64,000 nt of DNA from Spongilla lacustris (GCA_949361645.1 OX442427.1:7957403-8021402); one strand, 5' to 3'. Numbered from the stretch's first letter, positions 28,201 to 51,200 are shown. Program-made: numbers and translations. Notes: generated by a model not told the origin, from the letters alone.

Positions 28201-28800
28201 GAGTTCAAAATGAGGTAGTGTACTGCTCTTGTGGATCATGTGAGAGTGGTGGGAGTGGTCATGGGTGGATGAGAGTGGTGGGAGTGGTCACGGGTGGATG
28301 TGAGTGGTGGGAGTGGTCTTGGGTGGATGTGAGTGGTGGGAGTGGTCACGGGTGGATGTGAGTGGTGGGAGTGGTCATGGGTGGATGTGAGTGGTGGGAG
28401 TGGTCTTGGGTGGATGTGAGTGGTCTTGGCCTTTAGCTTTGCATGTTATGTTGCAGGTATTAGGATGCGTAGTTCACGTCCTCCAAACAGACCTAGAACC
28501 ATCTGTGCGACAGGCAGCTTTATTGGTCCTTAAGCTGCTTATCAAAGGATTGTCCCAGGATGCAATCCAGGTAACCTTGACGATGGGTGGTATATGCTAA
28601 CACCACTGTATTAACAGGTGCTAGGGGGCTCCTTGCGTGATGTCTACCGTCTACTGAAGCAGGTGGTGGCAGTGGAGAGAGACCCTCTCACCCAAGCACA
28701 TGCCCAAGCTGCATTGGGAGAGTTGGACTCTGTAATGAGAACTTACCTGTTTCCTCAGCAGACACTAACAAAGAAGATATTAGTGATGGACCCCCTTTGA
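24063..28800 (+). CDS. TANGO6: TANGO6 (transport and Golgi organisation protein 6)
   Basis: Starts MALDVKALAQGMKFLIASEG. Exon 1 runs to 25084 (LLPYLLPGV-like YPYLLPGVDSL, LLVALIQVCYGP), then about 25184 or 25299-25452, 25533-25695, 25870-26019, about 26443-27149, 27206-28215, about 28457-28570 and 28619-28800. The C-terminus, with SYVYLAAIDGLVALAS, LGDVLPHYSETL, LLVLKLLIKGLSQDAIQVL and LRDVYRLLKQVV then YLFPQQTL, is a close match in pattern to animal TANGO6 (TMCO7), a HEAT/ARM-like protein required for secretion and Golgi organisation in Drosophila screens. Two in-frame coding minisatellites are inserted (26757-26815 and 27535-27645). Three introns carry duplications of splice junctions. Stop TGA 28798-28800. 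Confidence 0.9.
25098..25350 (+). repeat. Tandem duplication of an acceptor and exon start, with (GT)n
   Basis: Bases 25147-25235 and 25262-25350 are identical (89 bp, period 115) and are each preceded by (GT)n. The duplicated block holds the pyrimidine tract, the acceptor CTCCCTGCAG and the first 52 bases of the following TANGO6 exon. Only the second copy leads into the rest of the exon in frame. Confidence 0.95.
25437..25490 (+). repeat. Donor duplication, two copies
   Basis: TCCACAG/GTATGGGGGTGTG occurs twice in tandem (21-bp unit) at the donor following EHYYSLVCPQ; the exon end TCCACAG is duplicated with the donor. Confidence 0.88.
26001..26297 (+). repeat. Donor-spanning 25-bp minisatellite in TANGO6
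   Basis: Twelve copies of a 25-bp unit containing CCACCTAGTTAGGTGAGCAG. The exon ends CCCTAGTTAG at 26019 with donor GTGAGC, so each copy repeats about 20 exon bases plus a strong donor consensus. Confidence 0.95.
26757..26815 (+). repeat. Coding 18-bp repeat in TANGO6
   Basis: Three in-frame copies encode GCGPR-T/A/D (six residues each). Confidence 0.9.
27535..27645 (+). repeat. Coding 21-bp minisatellite in TANGO6
   Basis: Five in-frame copies of the seven-residue unit VEVHPDG, the last degenerating to VEVYPDRIEG. It lies in a low-complexity linker rich in Ser/Pro/Gly. Confidence 0.92.
28228..28432 (+). repeat. Minisatellite in TANGO6 intron
   Basis: Seven copies of a 29-bp unit GAGTGGTGGGAGTGGTCAYG beginning about 15 bp after the donor that follows FGRVQNE. 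Confidence 0.9.
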
Positions 28801-28897
28801 CCTTACATGTGTGTCATTCCATGAGGTGAGATGTCAAGAATGCAGGGGAAAATTTCATGCAAATACATTCCATTTGGTCCACAAACTACATGTCTCA

Positions 28898-30632
<1,735 letters not shown>

Positions 30633-30718
30633 TCTATAAGTGACCGTCTAGACCGTGATGCGCTCCAACTAGAACGATGCTATCGTTATTATAAATATCC
30701 ACGTTACAACTGGGTAAT
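30633..30718. promoter_or_regulatory. Bidirectional promoter ZNF330 / HMG-box gene
   Basis: 86 bp between divergent ATGs; contains ATAAATAT-type AT-rich sequence but no assigned element. Confidence 0.45.
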
Positions 30719-31711
30719 ATGGAAGCGCTTCAACTTAGTGAAGCAGTCATAGGCCAGAACGATGGCGAAGAACTCTGGCACAAGAAGTATTCTACTTTGA
30801 AGAGAAAATGCGAGGAATATGAAGAGGTACGCTATTATATTTTATGTGCACTTCGCGGCTATCCTATTGACACCAGCTGAATAGTGTAATACTTACTCGG
30901 ACCAAGAAAATTCGAGAGATGATTAGTCAAGCCGAAGCAGAAAAAAGGTTTGCGAAAATTGAAATATGTTGTGCGTATCAATCATAATTGTTTAAAATTC
31001 AGGCTGCTAATGAGGAGATTGGAGCAGTTTGGAATGGTTGCGTTTCAGATGTCCCCTCCTTCCTCTCCTCAAGGCGAACAGTTTTCACAACAGAAAGTGG
31101 AACAGCACACGCCGCATCCACTTTCCATTGAGGACCCTCTACAGCCTCCATCTGTCCATGGTAATTATAAAACTGTTACCATTTTCACTTGGCACATACT
31201 TCTAACTGCGCACTTTACAGAATTCAAACCACCGCCAGTTCTCTCTCCACCACCTGCGCCTAAAGTAGAGCTGTCTCCAAAGCCACCAACCAGCAAACCA
31301 AAATCAGGCAAAGGCAAAGGTGGAGGGGGACGCAAGAAGAAGGGAGACGGTCACTCAAATGCTCCCAAGAAACCTTCGAACGCCTTCTTCTGGTTCTGCC
31401 AGGAGCACCGTGGGTCTCTCCAGGACCAATTCAGAGGTGAAGGGGTTGCTGGGCAGCATGACCTCACCAAGATACTTGCAAAACTCTGGAGTGAGGCTAC
31501 AGCAGAAGACAAAAAGGTTTGTTGTATCCTGATGAATTCATTCCAGGAGGTTGAACTGGCCCATGTGTTTTATTTTGTTCAGCAATATTATCATAAGTAT
31601 GAAGAAGATAAGCGAAGATATGACAGAGAGATGAAAGCTTTTGTGGCCAGTGAACAACAGAAAGCATCTATGTCAACACCTAGTGACACTGCAGCAGCTA
31701 CTAGAACGTGA
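30719..31711 (+). CDS. TFPT/NHP10-type INO80 subunit with HMG box
   Basis: Exons 30719-30826, 30877-30948, 31003-31160, 31221-31516 and 31583-31711; all phases agree. The N-terminal region, KKYSTLKRKCEEYEE/LNSVILTRTKKI and RLLMRRLEQFG, matches the coiled-coil core of TFPT (INO80F), whose human form reads RRKYQALGRRC and RRFLMRVLDSYG. A Pro/Lys-rich linker leads to an HMG box: APKKPSNAFFWFCQEHR, LTKILAKLWSEATAEDKK and YYHKYEEDKRRYDREM. Human TFPT lacks an HMG box, while yeast Nhp10, in the same INO80 module, has one. The combination suggests a single orthologous subunit of the INO80 chromatin remodeller that would bind nucleosomal or linker DNA. Family placement of the N-terminus is by eye. 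Confidence 0.8.
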
Positions 31712-31949
31712 CCTAAACCACTGGTTTAATAGAACAATAATTAGCAGCAAAACCACTAAACATATACCACCCCATCATGGCAGTTACATGCATGTGTGTA
31801 TGTGTGCATCATGCACGGCAGTTAAGACAACAACAAAAAAAAAGTCCGTGAGTTAATAGTATCCAGAATGGTGAGGGTGTGAGTACAGGTCTGCGCCATA
31901 TGGTTCAGAGAGGGGCAATCTGTGATGAAAACAAAAGCACACAATGCTG

Positions 31950-34900
31950 TCACCCAGGCCAGGCGGCAAGCCGGATGTAGTACCTTGACCCATAGCTGCC
32001 ACCTGATGCCACCCTCCCTCTTGCTGACGGGTGTACACGGCATATCATGGGCTGACCATCCAGGTTCCTTTGGTTATACTTCCTGTATGCTTCTAAGGCA
32101 TCGTCCTTGTACTTGAAGATCACCTCTGCAACTCCAGGGGCGGTCATGTAGACCGCGTCCAGAGGGCCGACAACCTGACATAGCTCCTGTGGCAACACAC
32201 ACAATCATTTACATTTAACACGAAATTTTGTATGTTATAATACTTGTTCTGGGTCGCCTTGCTACATGCCCATTATCCTGACTGTTAGTAATAATGCAGA
32301 CTGTTTCCCCTATTAGTTTTTAAAATTATTTACCTCTGAACAACCATATTTCTCGGCAATTATTACTCTATATTGAAATCATTTGTTTTGGACTGGACTT
32401 ATCCGTGGTCCGATAGGTACAGCGGTATAATAATGATAATGATATCTACCGGAACGTAAGTCCTGTCCTCATGATGAGCTTCCACTATAACTTCCAATTG
32501 TGCACAAAGTCATAATGCAACACAATGTAAAGCGATTGATTTTATTATTGCACAAAAATAGTACTTGTCTGTCACTTTCTATGGTATTAAAGTTGACAAT
32601 TTTTTTTTAAATCTTTAATTACCATATCACAAATGCAATCCTAAACTGGTTTGAACAACTAGTGCTACAATTCTGTATGCAACGTCTTGCAGTTAATAAC
32701 TACACAAACGAAATGTCAGAAGTTAATAACTAAATATAATATCTTACCCATACCTTTTATGGCAAACATGGATTTTATAAGTGTATAAATATTTTAAAGC
32801 AAAATGCGTGCACCACATCGAGAATTGACTCTCAAAGGAAGCAGTACAGTGGGACATGGTGTTGTATTATGTACACTGAACATTGCATGCAACAGTAGGA
32901 TCAGAATACTGCCCACACAATGTTCCCCAACACCATGTTCCCCCCAAACACTATGTCCCCCCACACAACGTCATGTCCCCCCAAACACCATGTCCCCCCA
33001 CACAACATCACGTCCCCCACACAACATCATGTCCCCCACACAACATCATGTCCCCCACACAATACCATGTCCCCCACACAATACCATGTCCCCCACACAA
33101 TACCATGTCCCCCACAATACCATGCCTCCCCCCCACAACATCATGTATGCAGCACACTTACAGCCACATCATTTCGAGAGACTGTGTCACTCAGGTTAGA
33201 TATGTAAAGTGTGGTCATTGTGGTGTAGGACTTGGGCCTGGGGAGGGCAGCAGCTGAGGCAGCCCTGCTTAGCTGGGACTCCAGGTTCATTTGCAAAACA
33301 GGAGATGGTGAACGACTGTAGGCTCGTCCCTAGAGTACCAGGGGAAGGGAGGAATCAGAGCACATTGTAAAAAACGCTTAACACACTTGCCCTCAATCCA
33401 GTTGCTTCTCTCTCCTTCTCCCGATCAGAGGCAAAGGCAGAAGTGATAGCAGAAGCCACAAACTCGTCACGATTTCTCATGTAGTTCTGCTGCCTTGCGT
33501 CTCGACTGCGAGTGATGGCAGCAGCAAGCCTCTCCTCCCTTCTGTGTGGGTAGGGCTGGTGGGAGGGGCAGGGATCAGCACACGACATGTAGTTATTAGG
33601 ATGGTACGGCAAGTCAGGACAGTACGTCATGAGAACAGAACTGGTGTTAACCTCCTCCCCCCCCCCCCCAACACGGCCAAGTCCTCCACTGGACAGCTCT
33701 TAAAGGCACTATAACAAACAAGGTCACCAATATGTCCAGCTAATTTGGACCAGCACTGATATGGGGGGTTACAATTTCCAGCAATAAGGCTACACTGCTG
33801 TATGCTCCACGCAGTGGAAAGGCCCAAAAAGGTTGAATCAGTAACCTAGTGAAGTGCTATCAAGTGATGGTCACAAGATTATAAGAAAAGGTCCTTCCCA
33901 GCAGCAGCAGAAGCTATAACACTCCTTAAGAGGCCATGAGTAGTGTGATGAAGGGGGGCTACAAGATAGCGCCTTGAAGCAACAAGTCCATTGATAACAT
34001 TTCTGCTAACAATAACCAATTGTTATTCCAAAGTGAAGTGTGGTCCCAGCAATGAAGCAGCTATCAGGAAATGTGCTCCTTAGCAACAAGGAGGGTAGTG
34101 TTGATACCAGGAACAGGGAGGCTATGAAGGTGGTACTGCTTGCCAGCAATGAAGAGATTACAAGCCATTGTAAGAACATAGTGATTCACCACTCAACTTT
34201 TGAATAGAAAACTCATTTAGATTTAATCATCCAGATGGTGTTGAACAATGAACAGCTTTGATGAAGGCAGAAGGAAACTAATGATGTACTAAGAAGAGGT
34301 GGAAATACGTGAATGCAAGTTCCAGAGACAAGGGCATCATTTCCAGAAACAACAAGCAGCTATTTCCAATCACATTGTCTTTGATGCAAAGCGTCCCAGA
34401 GGGAGGCATAAACGGGAGGGGGAGGGGGGGGGGTATAAACAGGAACCAGCCACCCACACAGTTAAATACACACAACTCACACAAACATACAAAATCAGCA
34501 TGCACACACGCGCGAACACCTGCACCTTAATGGCATTAACACCCATTCTGAAGTATCGAGGCACCAGAATTGACCACATGCAACACGTGCCATCGTTCGA
34601 GGACCGTGCGTTAAACCCGCCCTTTGCCAGTACCTCTGGTTTGCAGCAATGCAAGCATTCAGTGAACAGTGATGGATGCGAAGACAATACCCATGGGGTT
34701 GATAGACCTATCCTCACCTCTGAAAGTGGTTTATTCAGGCCCGATATAGTCACCGTTATCTTCTTGGTGTCTTCATAAGATGGTGGGTGGTGAGAGGCAG
34801 CGGTGTTTCGCGCGCTTTTGCTGTCCAGCTGCCCTCCATTGTGGATGTAAGAATCGTCTTCAGGTGAGGATGGAACTGACCCTCTTGTGCGATTGCGACC

Positions 34901-35365
34901 GACGCTGGGCGTGGACGACATGATAGGCTTGTTGGGGCCTGCCTTGAAAGGGCCTCCTTTGCCCTGTCCGCTACCTTTAACCACGCTAGATTTGAAATGT
35001 CCCCCCTTTGCCTGGATGGCCTTGGCTTTGGTACTCCTTATTGCTGCAGGGGCTGGCTTAATTCGGGTTTGAGCTGTTTTACCTTGCACTGGTGGTTGTG
35101 ATTGGGTTTCCTTTGGTGTAATTTTCACTCGCAGATCGGTGATTGTCGACTTCTGCTTTTGAGCCAATACATCTCGTAGGTCTGAAATGGCTTGACCCGC
35201 TGACGTTGTAGGTTTTGCGCTATCGTGCGGCTGACCCAGTCGCTCCTTGACGGATGGTCTCTGTGTGAAGGGATAGGGCTTGTTCTTTCTAGTGAACTGA
35301 GGTGGACGTTTCCAACTTTTCTCTTCAACCAGTTCGTCAAGCGACATATCGACCTTCGACGCCAT
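31950..35365 (-). CDS. POLDIP3: POLDIP3/SKAR-like RRM protein
   Basis: Exon 1 starts MASKVDMSLDELVEEKSWKR at 35365 and runs to about 34725 (Lys/Gln/Pro-rich, disordered). Further exons: 33393-33550 (REERLAAAITRSRDARQQN), about 33166-33330 (GRAYSRSPSPVLQMNLE, then TTLYISNLSDTVSRNDVA) and 31950-32188 (ELCQVVGPLDAV, VAEVIFKYKDDALEAYRKY, LDGQPMICRVH). POLDIP3 (SKAR) has the same SLDEL N-terminal motif and a single RRM with GVAEVVFxxKDDAxxAYKKYNxRxLDGQPM. It couples S6K1 and the exon junction complex to translation and is part of TREX mRNA export. The 3' end beyond the RRM (GSYGSRYYIRLAAWPG) is short; additional 3' exons are possible. The 31-35 kb interval also holds two introns of about 1 kb. Confidence 0.8.
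32190..33165 (-). other. POLDIP3-like intron with minisatellite
   Basis: The intron splits the RRM (DVA/ELCQ). Bases 32920-33145 hold about 11 copies of ACCATGTCCCCCCACACAA-type units; 32200-32880 is AT-rich unique DNA in which I see no gene. Confidence 0.7.
33551..34724 (-). other. POLDIP3-like long intron
   Basis: About 1.2 kb without a supported exon. Contains a short poly(C) run (33657-33669) and a poly(G) stretch (34418-34432); otherwise I recognise nothing. Confidence 0.5.
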
Positions 35366-36172
35366 TGTGGATACCTTTCAATTGCAGCGAAGTGAGCAAA
35401 ACTTAACAGGTGGGTATCAAATGGAGTCTTTCGAACACAAAGGAAGGAACTGCTGCGGATTTTCGACTAAACGCGTTGTTTTTGAAAAGGGTTCGATAAA
35501 CAATGCAAGGAAACGCTCCACGTCCGCCCTCCGATATTACAAGCACATGGTAGTGACGTATTATTAATAATGGTCACTGAATTTAACCCTTGGGGGGCTC
35601 AGTAATAGGCTTCTTAATCAGTGTTCAAACCAGGAATAATGTACCCAAGTCGCACGGTTGGAGTTGGAGAGGACACATCGGTTGGATATCATACCCTCCC
35701 AAAAACAAATAAGCCTAGAGTCAGTGTAAGCGAGCATAGACTTCTGCTTGACGGGTAGATAGAGTGTACAATGGCACCGTTCCTCATTGAATTGTATTTA
35801 GGGTCCCGCACGCTTCAACAAATCGCCCAGGCCACTTAGGGGTCATTCCCGGACCCATTCAAACGCTTCCAGCGCGTCTCGTCAGAGCTTAAGTAACTCC
35901 GAACCTCTTGGGTCGCACGAAGATCGCGCCTCCGTAAGTGATACGGTGTTGTTCTAACCTATCTTATACGTGTCCTCATGGAACATTGTAGACTCCTACC
36001 AACTACGTGGTGCACTCCGGAAACGTCTCCACACGTTCGATTGTTTCCCCTTCTGGACTGAGCCATGGGACGCACGAGGAGGCCCTGAGTGTGAGCGTGG
36101 CTGCGTCGTACACGTGACTTGTGTGATGTGTGTTAATGGCGCTAATCACAGGAGGTCATTGTCCCTGCTGAA
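35366..36172. other. Intergenic/upstream region POLDIP3-TRAF7
   Basis: About 800 bp between divergent start codons. It probably holds the TRAF7 promoter and a 5' exon (an acceptor-like AATCACAG ends at 36151), but no conserved coding exon is recognisable. Confidence 0.5.
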
Positions 36173-44639
<8,467 letters not shown>

Positions 44640-45263
44640 GTACCTCCTCCCCACCCCCACCTTGTGCTGCACCCCACACCTTCTGGCTCTGACATCTGCT
44701 CAGAAGAGCTTTCATTTCTCCCTGCCCTGGAATCACAGACCTGTGGGGTCACATCTGACAAACTGTGGCTCCTTTGTATGTGTGTTCATGCATGTATGTG
44801 TATATTATTATGTATATGTATGTATGTGTATGTGATATTGTTTTTATTTTTCTAACCCTTGTGTCCTAAGTACAAAGCTATGAATATTAGTTGGATTACA
44901 TATATAGTTTACATGTAGGTATCTTAGTTTTTAATGCTGAAAGTACAATAAACTGCCTGTGGTGGTTGTGAGGGTGTCTGTTGTTATGGGCAACATGTAG
45001 GCGTATGTTCCTACAGATGCATTCAGTGAGTGATCCTAACCAATCATTGTTGCCCAATATCATACAAATCAAACCAAACTGTTATTTCCATGGTTACAGG
45101 TCACACATGTATGTACATATAACTAGACCATCAGCTCTGTTTGGGCAAAGAACATAACACACAATTACATCTCTGTCAAATAAAATTAACTGTGCACATA
45201 CATGATCTCACATACAGGTACATAAATAATTCCAAGGCAACACAAAAATATTATCTAGTACTG
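44640..45263. other. Convergent 3' flanks TRAF7 / LRRK copy A
   Basis: About 620 bp, AT-rich. A plus-strand poly(A) signal AATAAA lies near 44947. No further gene seen. Confidence 0.6.
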
Positions 45264-48200
45264 TCATTCATTCTCCAATTGGTCCCCACCATCGTCATCA
45301 TTCCCACACATTGGGGGGTTGTATGCAGACCAAATTAAGACGACATCATCCTTGGGGGGTTTGGTGATGAGGTAAGGATAAGGACTAGTGGTGCAGGATG
45401 GGGGGTCCCCGGGGGGCTTCAAGCTTGGCGGCACATTTGTAGAGTAGTTGGTGGCCCCAAAGTACGTTCCCCCAAAGCTGACCACAATGCTCATGTCTGA
45501 AGAAGACCCTGATGATGTCACCTCAGAGGGTGTGGATGATGTCACCTCAGAGGGTGTGGATGACCTCTCCATGGTTTCACTGCTGGACAGCACTTCTTCT
45601 TTTCTTGAAAAAAACTGTTTGACAGACCTGATCCCCATAAGGCACCGGCTGGCTCCTGCGCAGGTGTGGTAGGAGGTGAGGAGCCTGAGGTCTGTGCTCA
45701 TTACCAGGATCATTCCACCTCCAGTACCCACGTAAATGACTTCGTTGAAACAGAGCAGGGAGGTGATGCGACTGAGGCGAGGTATGCAGTCAGCACTCTT
45801 CTTTGACACATAATTGGAGTAGTCGGGGCTGCCGTAAGTCTGCTTGCACACCTCGCTGCAGTCAAAATCCATCGCCATCCTCTTTTCCTGCACTTCCCAT
45901 AATTCTAAATAGTGCCTGTCGCTAATAAGCACGTGATTGGTTCCAGCGCACGAAGCCAGGTATTTTATGCGACGCCCAGTTCTCACCTGGTCACAGATCT
46001 CTGCCTTAAGTGTCCCCAGGCAGTCAAGGATTGCTATCTGAGTGCCAACGGCAGAACTGCACACAGCCCACAGCTCAGCATTGTGGCAGCAGCCAGCAAT
46101 GACGGCATCATAGAGGTCCTCCTTCAGAGCACTGGAGTGCTTTGGAACCAGGGCTTGCAGGAAGCCAGCCCCACCCACAGCCTGCTGAGGTATCTCACTC
46201 ACAGCAAAGAGGTGTGTTCCCTTGTGTGCGAGGGCCAAGATGCATGACGTGTGCTCGATGAAGACCAGCTTGAAGATCTTACTGGACCCCTCCCACCTGG
46301 CCACCTCCTTCTTTGTGGTAGCACTGTAGACGTGGAGTCCCGTGCCAACAGTGGCCACCCACACCTGGTCCCCAGTGATGCAGATACTGGATACAATCTT
46401 TAACCCTGACTTGTCAATAACCTGTGGAGAAGATAGGAGATGGGTGATGAGGGGAAGGGGATGTGGGTGATGAGGGGAAGGGGATGTGGGTGATGAGGGG
46501 AAGGGATGTGGGTGATGAGGGGAAGGGATGTGGGTGATGAGGGGAAGGGATGTGGGTGATGAGGGGAAGGGATGTGGGTGATGAGGGGAAGGGATGTGGG
46601 TGATGAGGGAAGGGGATGTGGGTGATGAGGGAAGGGATGTGGGTGATGAGGGAAGGGGATGTGGGTGATGAGGGGAAGGGATGTGGGTGATGAGGGGAAG
46701 GGGATGTGGGTGATGAGGGGAAGAGATGTGGGTGATGAGGGGAAGGGGATGTGGGTGATGAGGGGAAGGGATGTGGGTGATGAGGGGAAGGGATGTGGGT
46801 GATGAGGGAAGGGGATGTGGGTGATGAGGGGAAGGGGATGTGGGTGATGAGGGAAGGGATGTGGGTGATGAGGGGAAGAGATGTGGGTGATGAGGGGGAG
46901 GGATGTGGGTGATGAGGGGAAGGGGATGTGGGTGATGAGGGGAAGGGGATGTGGGTGATGAGGGGAAGGGGATGTGGGTGATGAGGGGAAGGGGATGTGG
47001 GTGATGAGGGAAGGGATGTGGGTGATGAGGGGAAGGGATGTGGGTGATGAGGGAAGGGATGTGGGTGATGAGGGGAAGAGATGTGAGTGATGAGGGGAAG
47101 GGATGTGGGTGATGAGGGGAAGGGGATGTGGGTGATGAGGGGAAGGGATGTGGGTGATGAGGGGGAGGGATGTGGGTGATGAGGGGAAGGGGATGTGGGT
47201 GATGAGGGGAAGGGATGTGGGTGATGAGGGAAGGGGATGTGGGTGATGAGGGGAAGAGATGTGGGTGATGAGGGGGAGGGATGTGGGTGATGAGGGGAAG
47301 GGGATGTGGGTGATGAGGGGAAGGGGATGTGGGTGACGAGGGGAAGGGATGTGGGTGATGAGGGGAAGGGGATGTGGGTGATGAGGGGAAGAGATGTGGG
47401 TGATGAGGGGGAGGGATGTGGGTGATGAGGGGAAGGGATGTGGGTGATGAGGGGAAGGGATGTGGGTGATGAGGGGAAGGGATGTGGGTGATGAGGGAAG
47501 GGGATGTGGGTGATGAGGGGAAGGGATGTGGGTGATGAGGGGAAGGGGATGTGGGTGATGAGGGGAAGGGGATGTGGGTGATGAGGGGAAGGGGATGTGG
47601 GTGACGAGGGGAAGGGGATGTGGGGAAGGGGATGTGGGTGACGAGGGGAAGGGGATGTGGGTGACGAGGGGAAGGGGATGTGGGTGACGAGGGGAAGGGA
47701 TGTGGGTGACGAGGGGAAGGGGATGTGAGTGATGAGGGGAAGGGGATGTGGGTGATGAGGGAAGGGGATGTGGGTGACGAGGGGAAGGGATGTGGGTGAT
47801 GAGGGGAAGGGGATGTGGGTGATGAGGGGAAGGGGATGTGGGTGATGAGGGGAAGGGATGTGGGTGATGAGGGGAAGGGATGTGGGTGATGAGGGGAAGG
47901 GGATGTGGGTGATGAGGGGAAGGGGATGTGAGTGACGAGGGGAAGGGGATGTGAGTGATGAGGGGAAGGGGATGTGGGTGATGAGGGGAAGGGATGTGGG
48001 TGATGAGGGGAAGGGATGTGGGTGATGAGGGGAAGGGGATGTGGGTGATGAGGGGAAGGGGATGTGGGTGATGAGGGGAAGGGGATGTGGGTGATGAGGG
48101 GAAGGGATGTGGGTGATGAGGGGAAGGGGATGTGGGTGATGAGGGGAAGGGATGTGGGTGATGAGGGGAAGGGATGTGGGTGATGAGGGGAAGGGGATGT

Positions 48201-51200
48201 GGGTGATGAGGGGAAGAGATGTGGGTGATGAGGGAAGGGGATGTGGGTGATGAGGGGAAGGGGATGTGGGTGATGAGGGGAAGGGGATGTGGGTGATGAG
48301 GGAAGGGGATGTGAGTGATGAGGGGAAGGGGATGTGGGTGATGAGGGGAAGGGATGTGGGTGATGAGGGGAAGGGGATATGAGTGATGAGGGGAAGGGGA
48401 TGTGGGTGACGAGGGGAAGGGGATGTGGGTGACGAGGGGAAGGGGATGTGGGTGATGGCAGAGGAAGGGATGTGAGTGAAGCTAGTGTGGGAGGGGCAAA
48501 GTGTATAGTAATAAAAACTGATACGTTACACCATAATGGCCTCTGAGGGAATGCATCTCTATGAAAAGGAGGAGTCACTTGCCTGTGCACCCACTCCAGT
48601 GGGATGGTATGCGACGACAGAGAGGCAGTCAGCACCACCATACCACACTTCCAAGATGGAGTTTTCACTCAGGCCAATAACTGGGTAGGTAGCACTATTT
48701 GTTTCCTGCTCCCCAGATAACCATAGAGGAGAGCTGGTCACCGAAGTGCGAGGTGATGTAATGGGGGAGGGGCTGGTCACCGACGATCGAGGTGATGTAA
48801 TGGAGGAGGGGCTGGAAGATGGAACTGAGGAACTAAGTTTGTAGCATGCAACTGTGATGCCCTGCTCGTTAAGTTCGACTGCAGACATCAAAGAAGTTAA
48901 CACACTGGTGCGGAGGACCCGGAGTATCTCCAGGAAGGTCGGGCGGTGTTGGGGCTTCTCACTCCAACACCAGCACATCAGCTCAATCATCCACAGAGAG
49001 TTGGGGCGTTGCTATTGGTAACAGAAAAACAAATATTGTTGAACAAGGTTTAAGTGACAGGGAGAAAAGGGAGGAGGAGAAGGGAAGAAGAAATAAAATT
49101 TAACCCTTCCCAAGCCTAGGCTTACGTTACCCTTAATAATAGCTCAGGCCTCTTTCCGGCACTCAGCAATGCCTCTGGAGGTCTCATTTCCTTCTGAAAA
49201 GGGTTACCGAAGGAGAAGAGATAGTACATGAACATCCCAAAGGAGTACACATCCAGCTTTGTGCTGTAGGCCTCCTGCCCCCCATGGAGGAGGACCTCCG
49301 GGGGGAGGTAAGGCTTTGTGCCCTGCACACCACGTTCACCCTGTGGTGTGAACTGCTTGCAAATGCCATAGTCCGCTAGCTTCAATTGGACCACCTGGTC
49401 CCCAGTCCACTGAGTCTCCGGAAGAGGGAACTTCCAGACCAGAACATTTCCTGGTTTGATGTCTCTAAAGATGAAACTCTGATTATGGAGGTAGTTGAGT
49501 GCTTCTGCAACCTGTGGAAGGCGAGTCATAAACAGCCAATTCCTTATAAAGCCCACCTGTATCATCGTGGACTGCAAGGTTGCTCTGCTAAGTTTGACCT
49601 TTGCTTGTTGAAACTTTTGCACACAGGCCTTGAGGTCTCCCAGGGGGGCCAGCTCTAACAGCAGTCGGAGGGGGGCCAGAGTGACCCCCAACAGCTGTAG
49701 GATGTTCTGGTGGTTCAGTCTGTACATCACTCTGGCTTCTTGGCCTGCATTCTGGTAGATCTCCCAGGCTGTCAGCTCGGCTTGAAGACTGGTGTTTTCT
49801 TCCATCACTCCTTGTGATGCATACTCTTTGACAGCAACACTGCCATGGCGGCTCGTAGTGCCAGCAAACACAGCCCCAAATCCTCCCTCCCCAAGTGTGT
49901 GGTTCTTGATGATACATTTCGAGTCAAATACCATGGAGGGAACAAAGTCCCTGAACACCTGAACAGCAGAGAAAGGAGAGTGTGAGGGGTGAGAGGGGGA
50001 AGGGAGGGAGGGGAGGGAGAGAATAATATAGTGGAGTGAGGAAGTAGTGAGGCAAGAGGTGAAAGAAAGGAGACGAGGTAGAGTGAGGGAGAAGAGGTAT
50101 GGTGAGGGAGAAGAGGGATGGTGAGGGAGAAGAGGGATGGTGAGGGAGAAGAGGGATGGTGAGGGAGAAGAGGGATGGTGAGGGAGAAGAGGGATGGTGA
50201 GGGAGAAGAGGGAGGGAGACCCACCATATCAGGAGCAATGTCTGCCACTGACATCTTCCCATGCAGAGGGCACTCCAGGTCCCTTCCCTCTGCAACCATC
50301 CTAGCACAGTAGGGGCTGGAGAAGAAGTAAGCCACCTCCTTGATTGATCCAGTGATGGAGTCTTCTTTCCCACTTGGCCTCACACAGGCTGGACAAGGAC
50401 TGGCAATAGTCACTGTGGAATATTCAATCCCTCTCTTCCTTCCAAACACCTCGTACCAGTCATCTAGTACAGACCGCACACACTCCACCCCTTTCTGGAG
50501 AAGCCATGTTGCCACACAGATGTGTCTGCTGGTGATATCATCAGCGCTGAACACTGAAGTCACGTAGGAAGGCAGGATGCACTCTTCAGGCAATACATCC
50601 ACCTTTATTTTAACCCCTTTTGACAACTCTATCTTCTCATCACCTCTGCTTGATATGATCCTGTGATACTTATGGCCGGGGAGGGGGCAGTCTACAGGCA
50701 CAATCCTGAGGATCTCCACATTGTTCCACACCAGCTTCACACCAGTTCTCCAGCAGCACCAGTGGGGCCCTTCTAATGACATGCCCTCTTCTATGGGCCA
50801 AGGCCAGGACAGCCACTCCCCACACTGCCTCAGTATGGGACCACTGATCACACGGGCTATCAGGCGGGAGAAAAATCCATTTGGAATGAAGTGGAGAAAT
50901 TGATATCTAATTAGTGTGCTTGGAAAGGAGGAGGAGGGGGAGGAGGGGGAGGGGGAGGAGGGGGAGAAGGGGGAGAAGGGGGAGGGGATGTTTGAGTGGG
51001 AGGAGGCAGAGGGAATAGGAACTGGAGGAATGTTTGAGGGGGAGGAGGTGGAGAGATGGGGCTCTCCCCTGGGACTATTGTCTTTTATGGAGACTGAACA
51101 TGAGAGCTCTTGTGTTAGAGGCAGGAGAGATGGTATCAGTAGATGCTGCTCATCCAACAAGAGGACCACTTCAAACTTTTGCATGATCTTAACAAGGTCC

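Noticed and set aside
45264..48668. An apparent 1134-residue Pro/His/Ser protein
   Set aside because: Only the last 390 or so residues are real (WD40 exon). The rest is the stop-free minisatellite intron, and the upstream kinase exon is in another frame.
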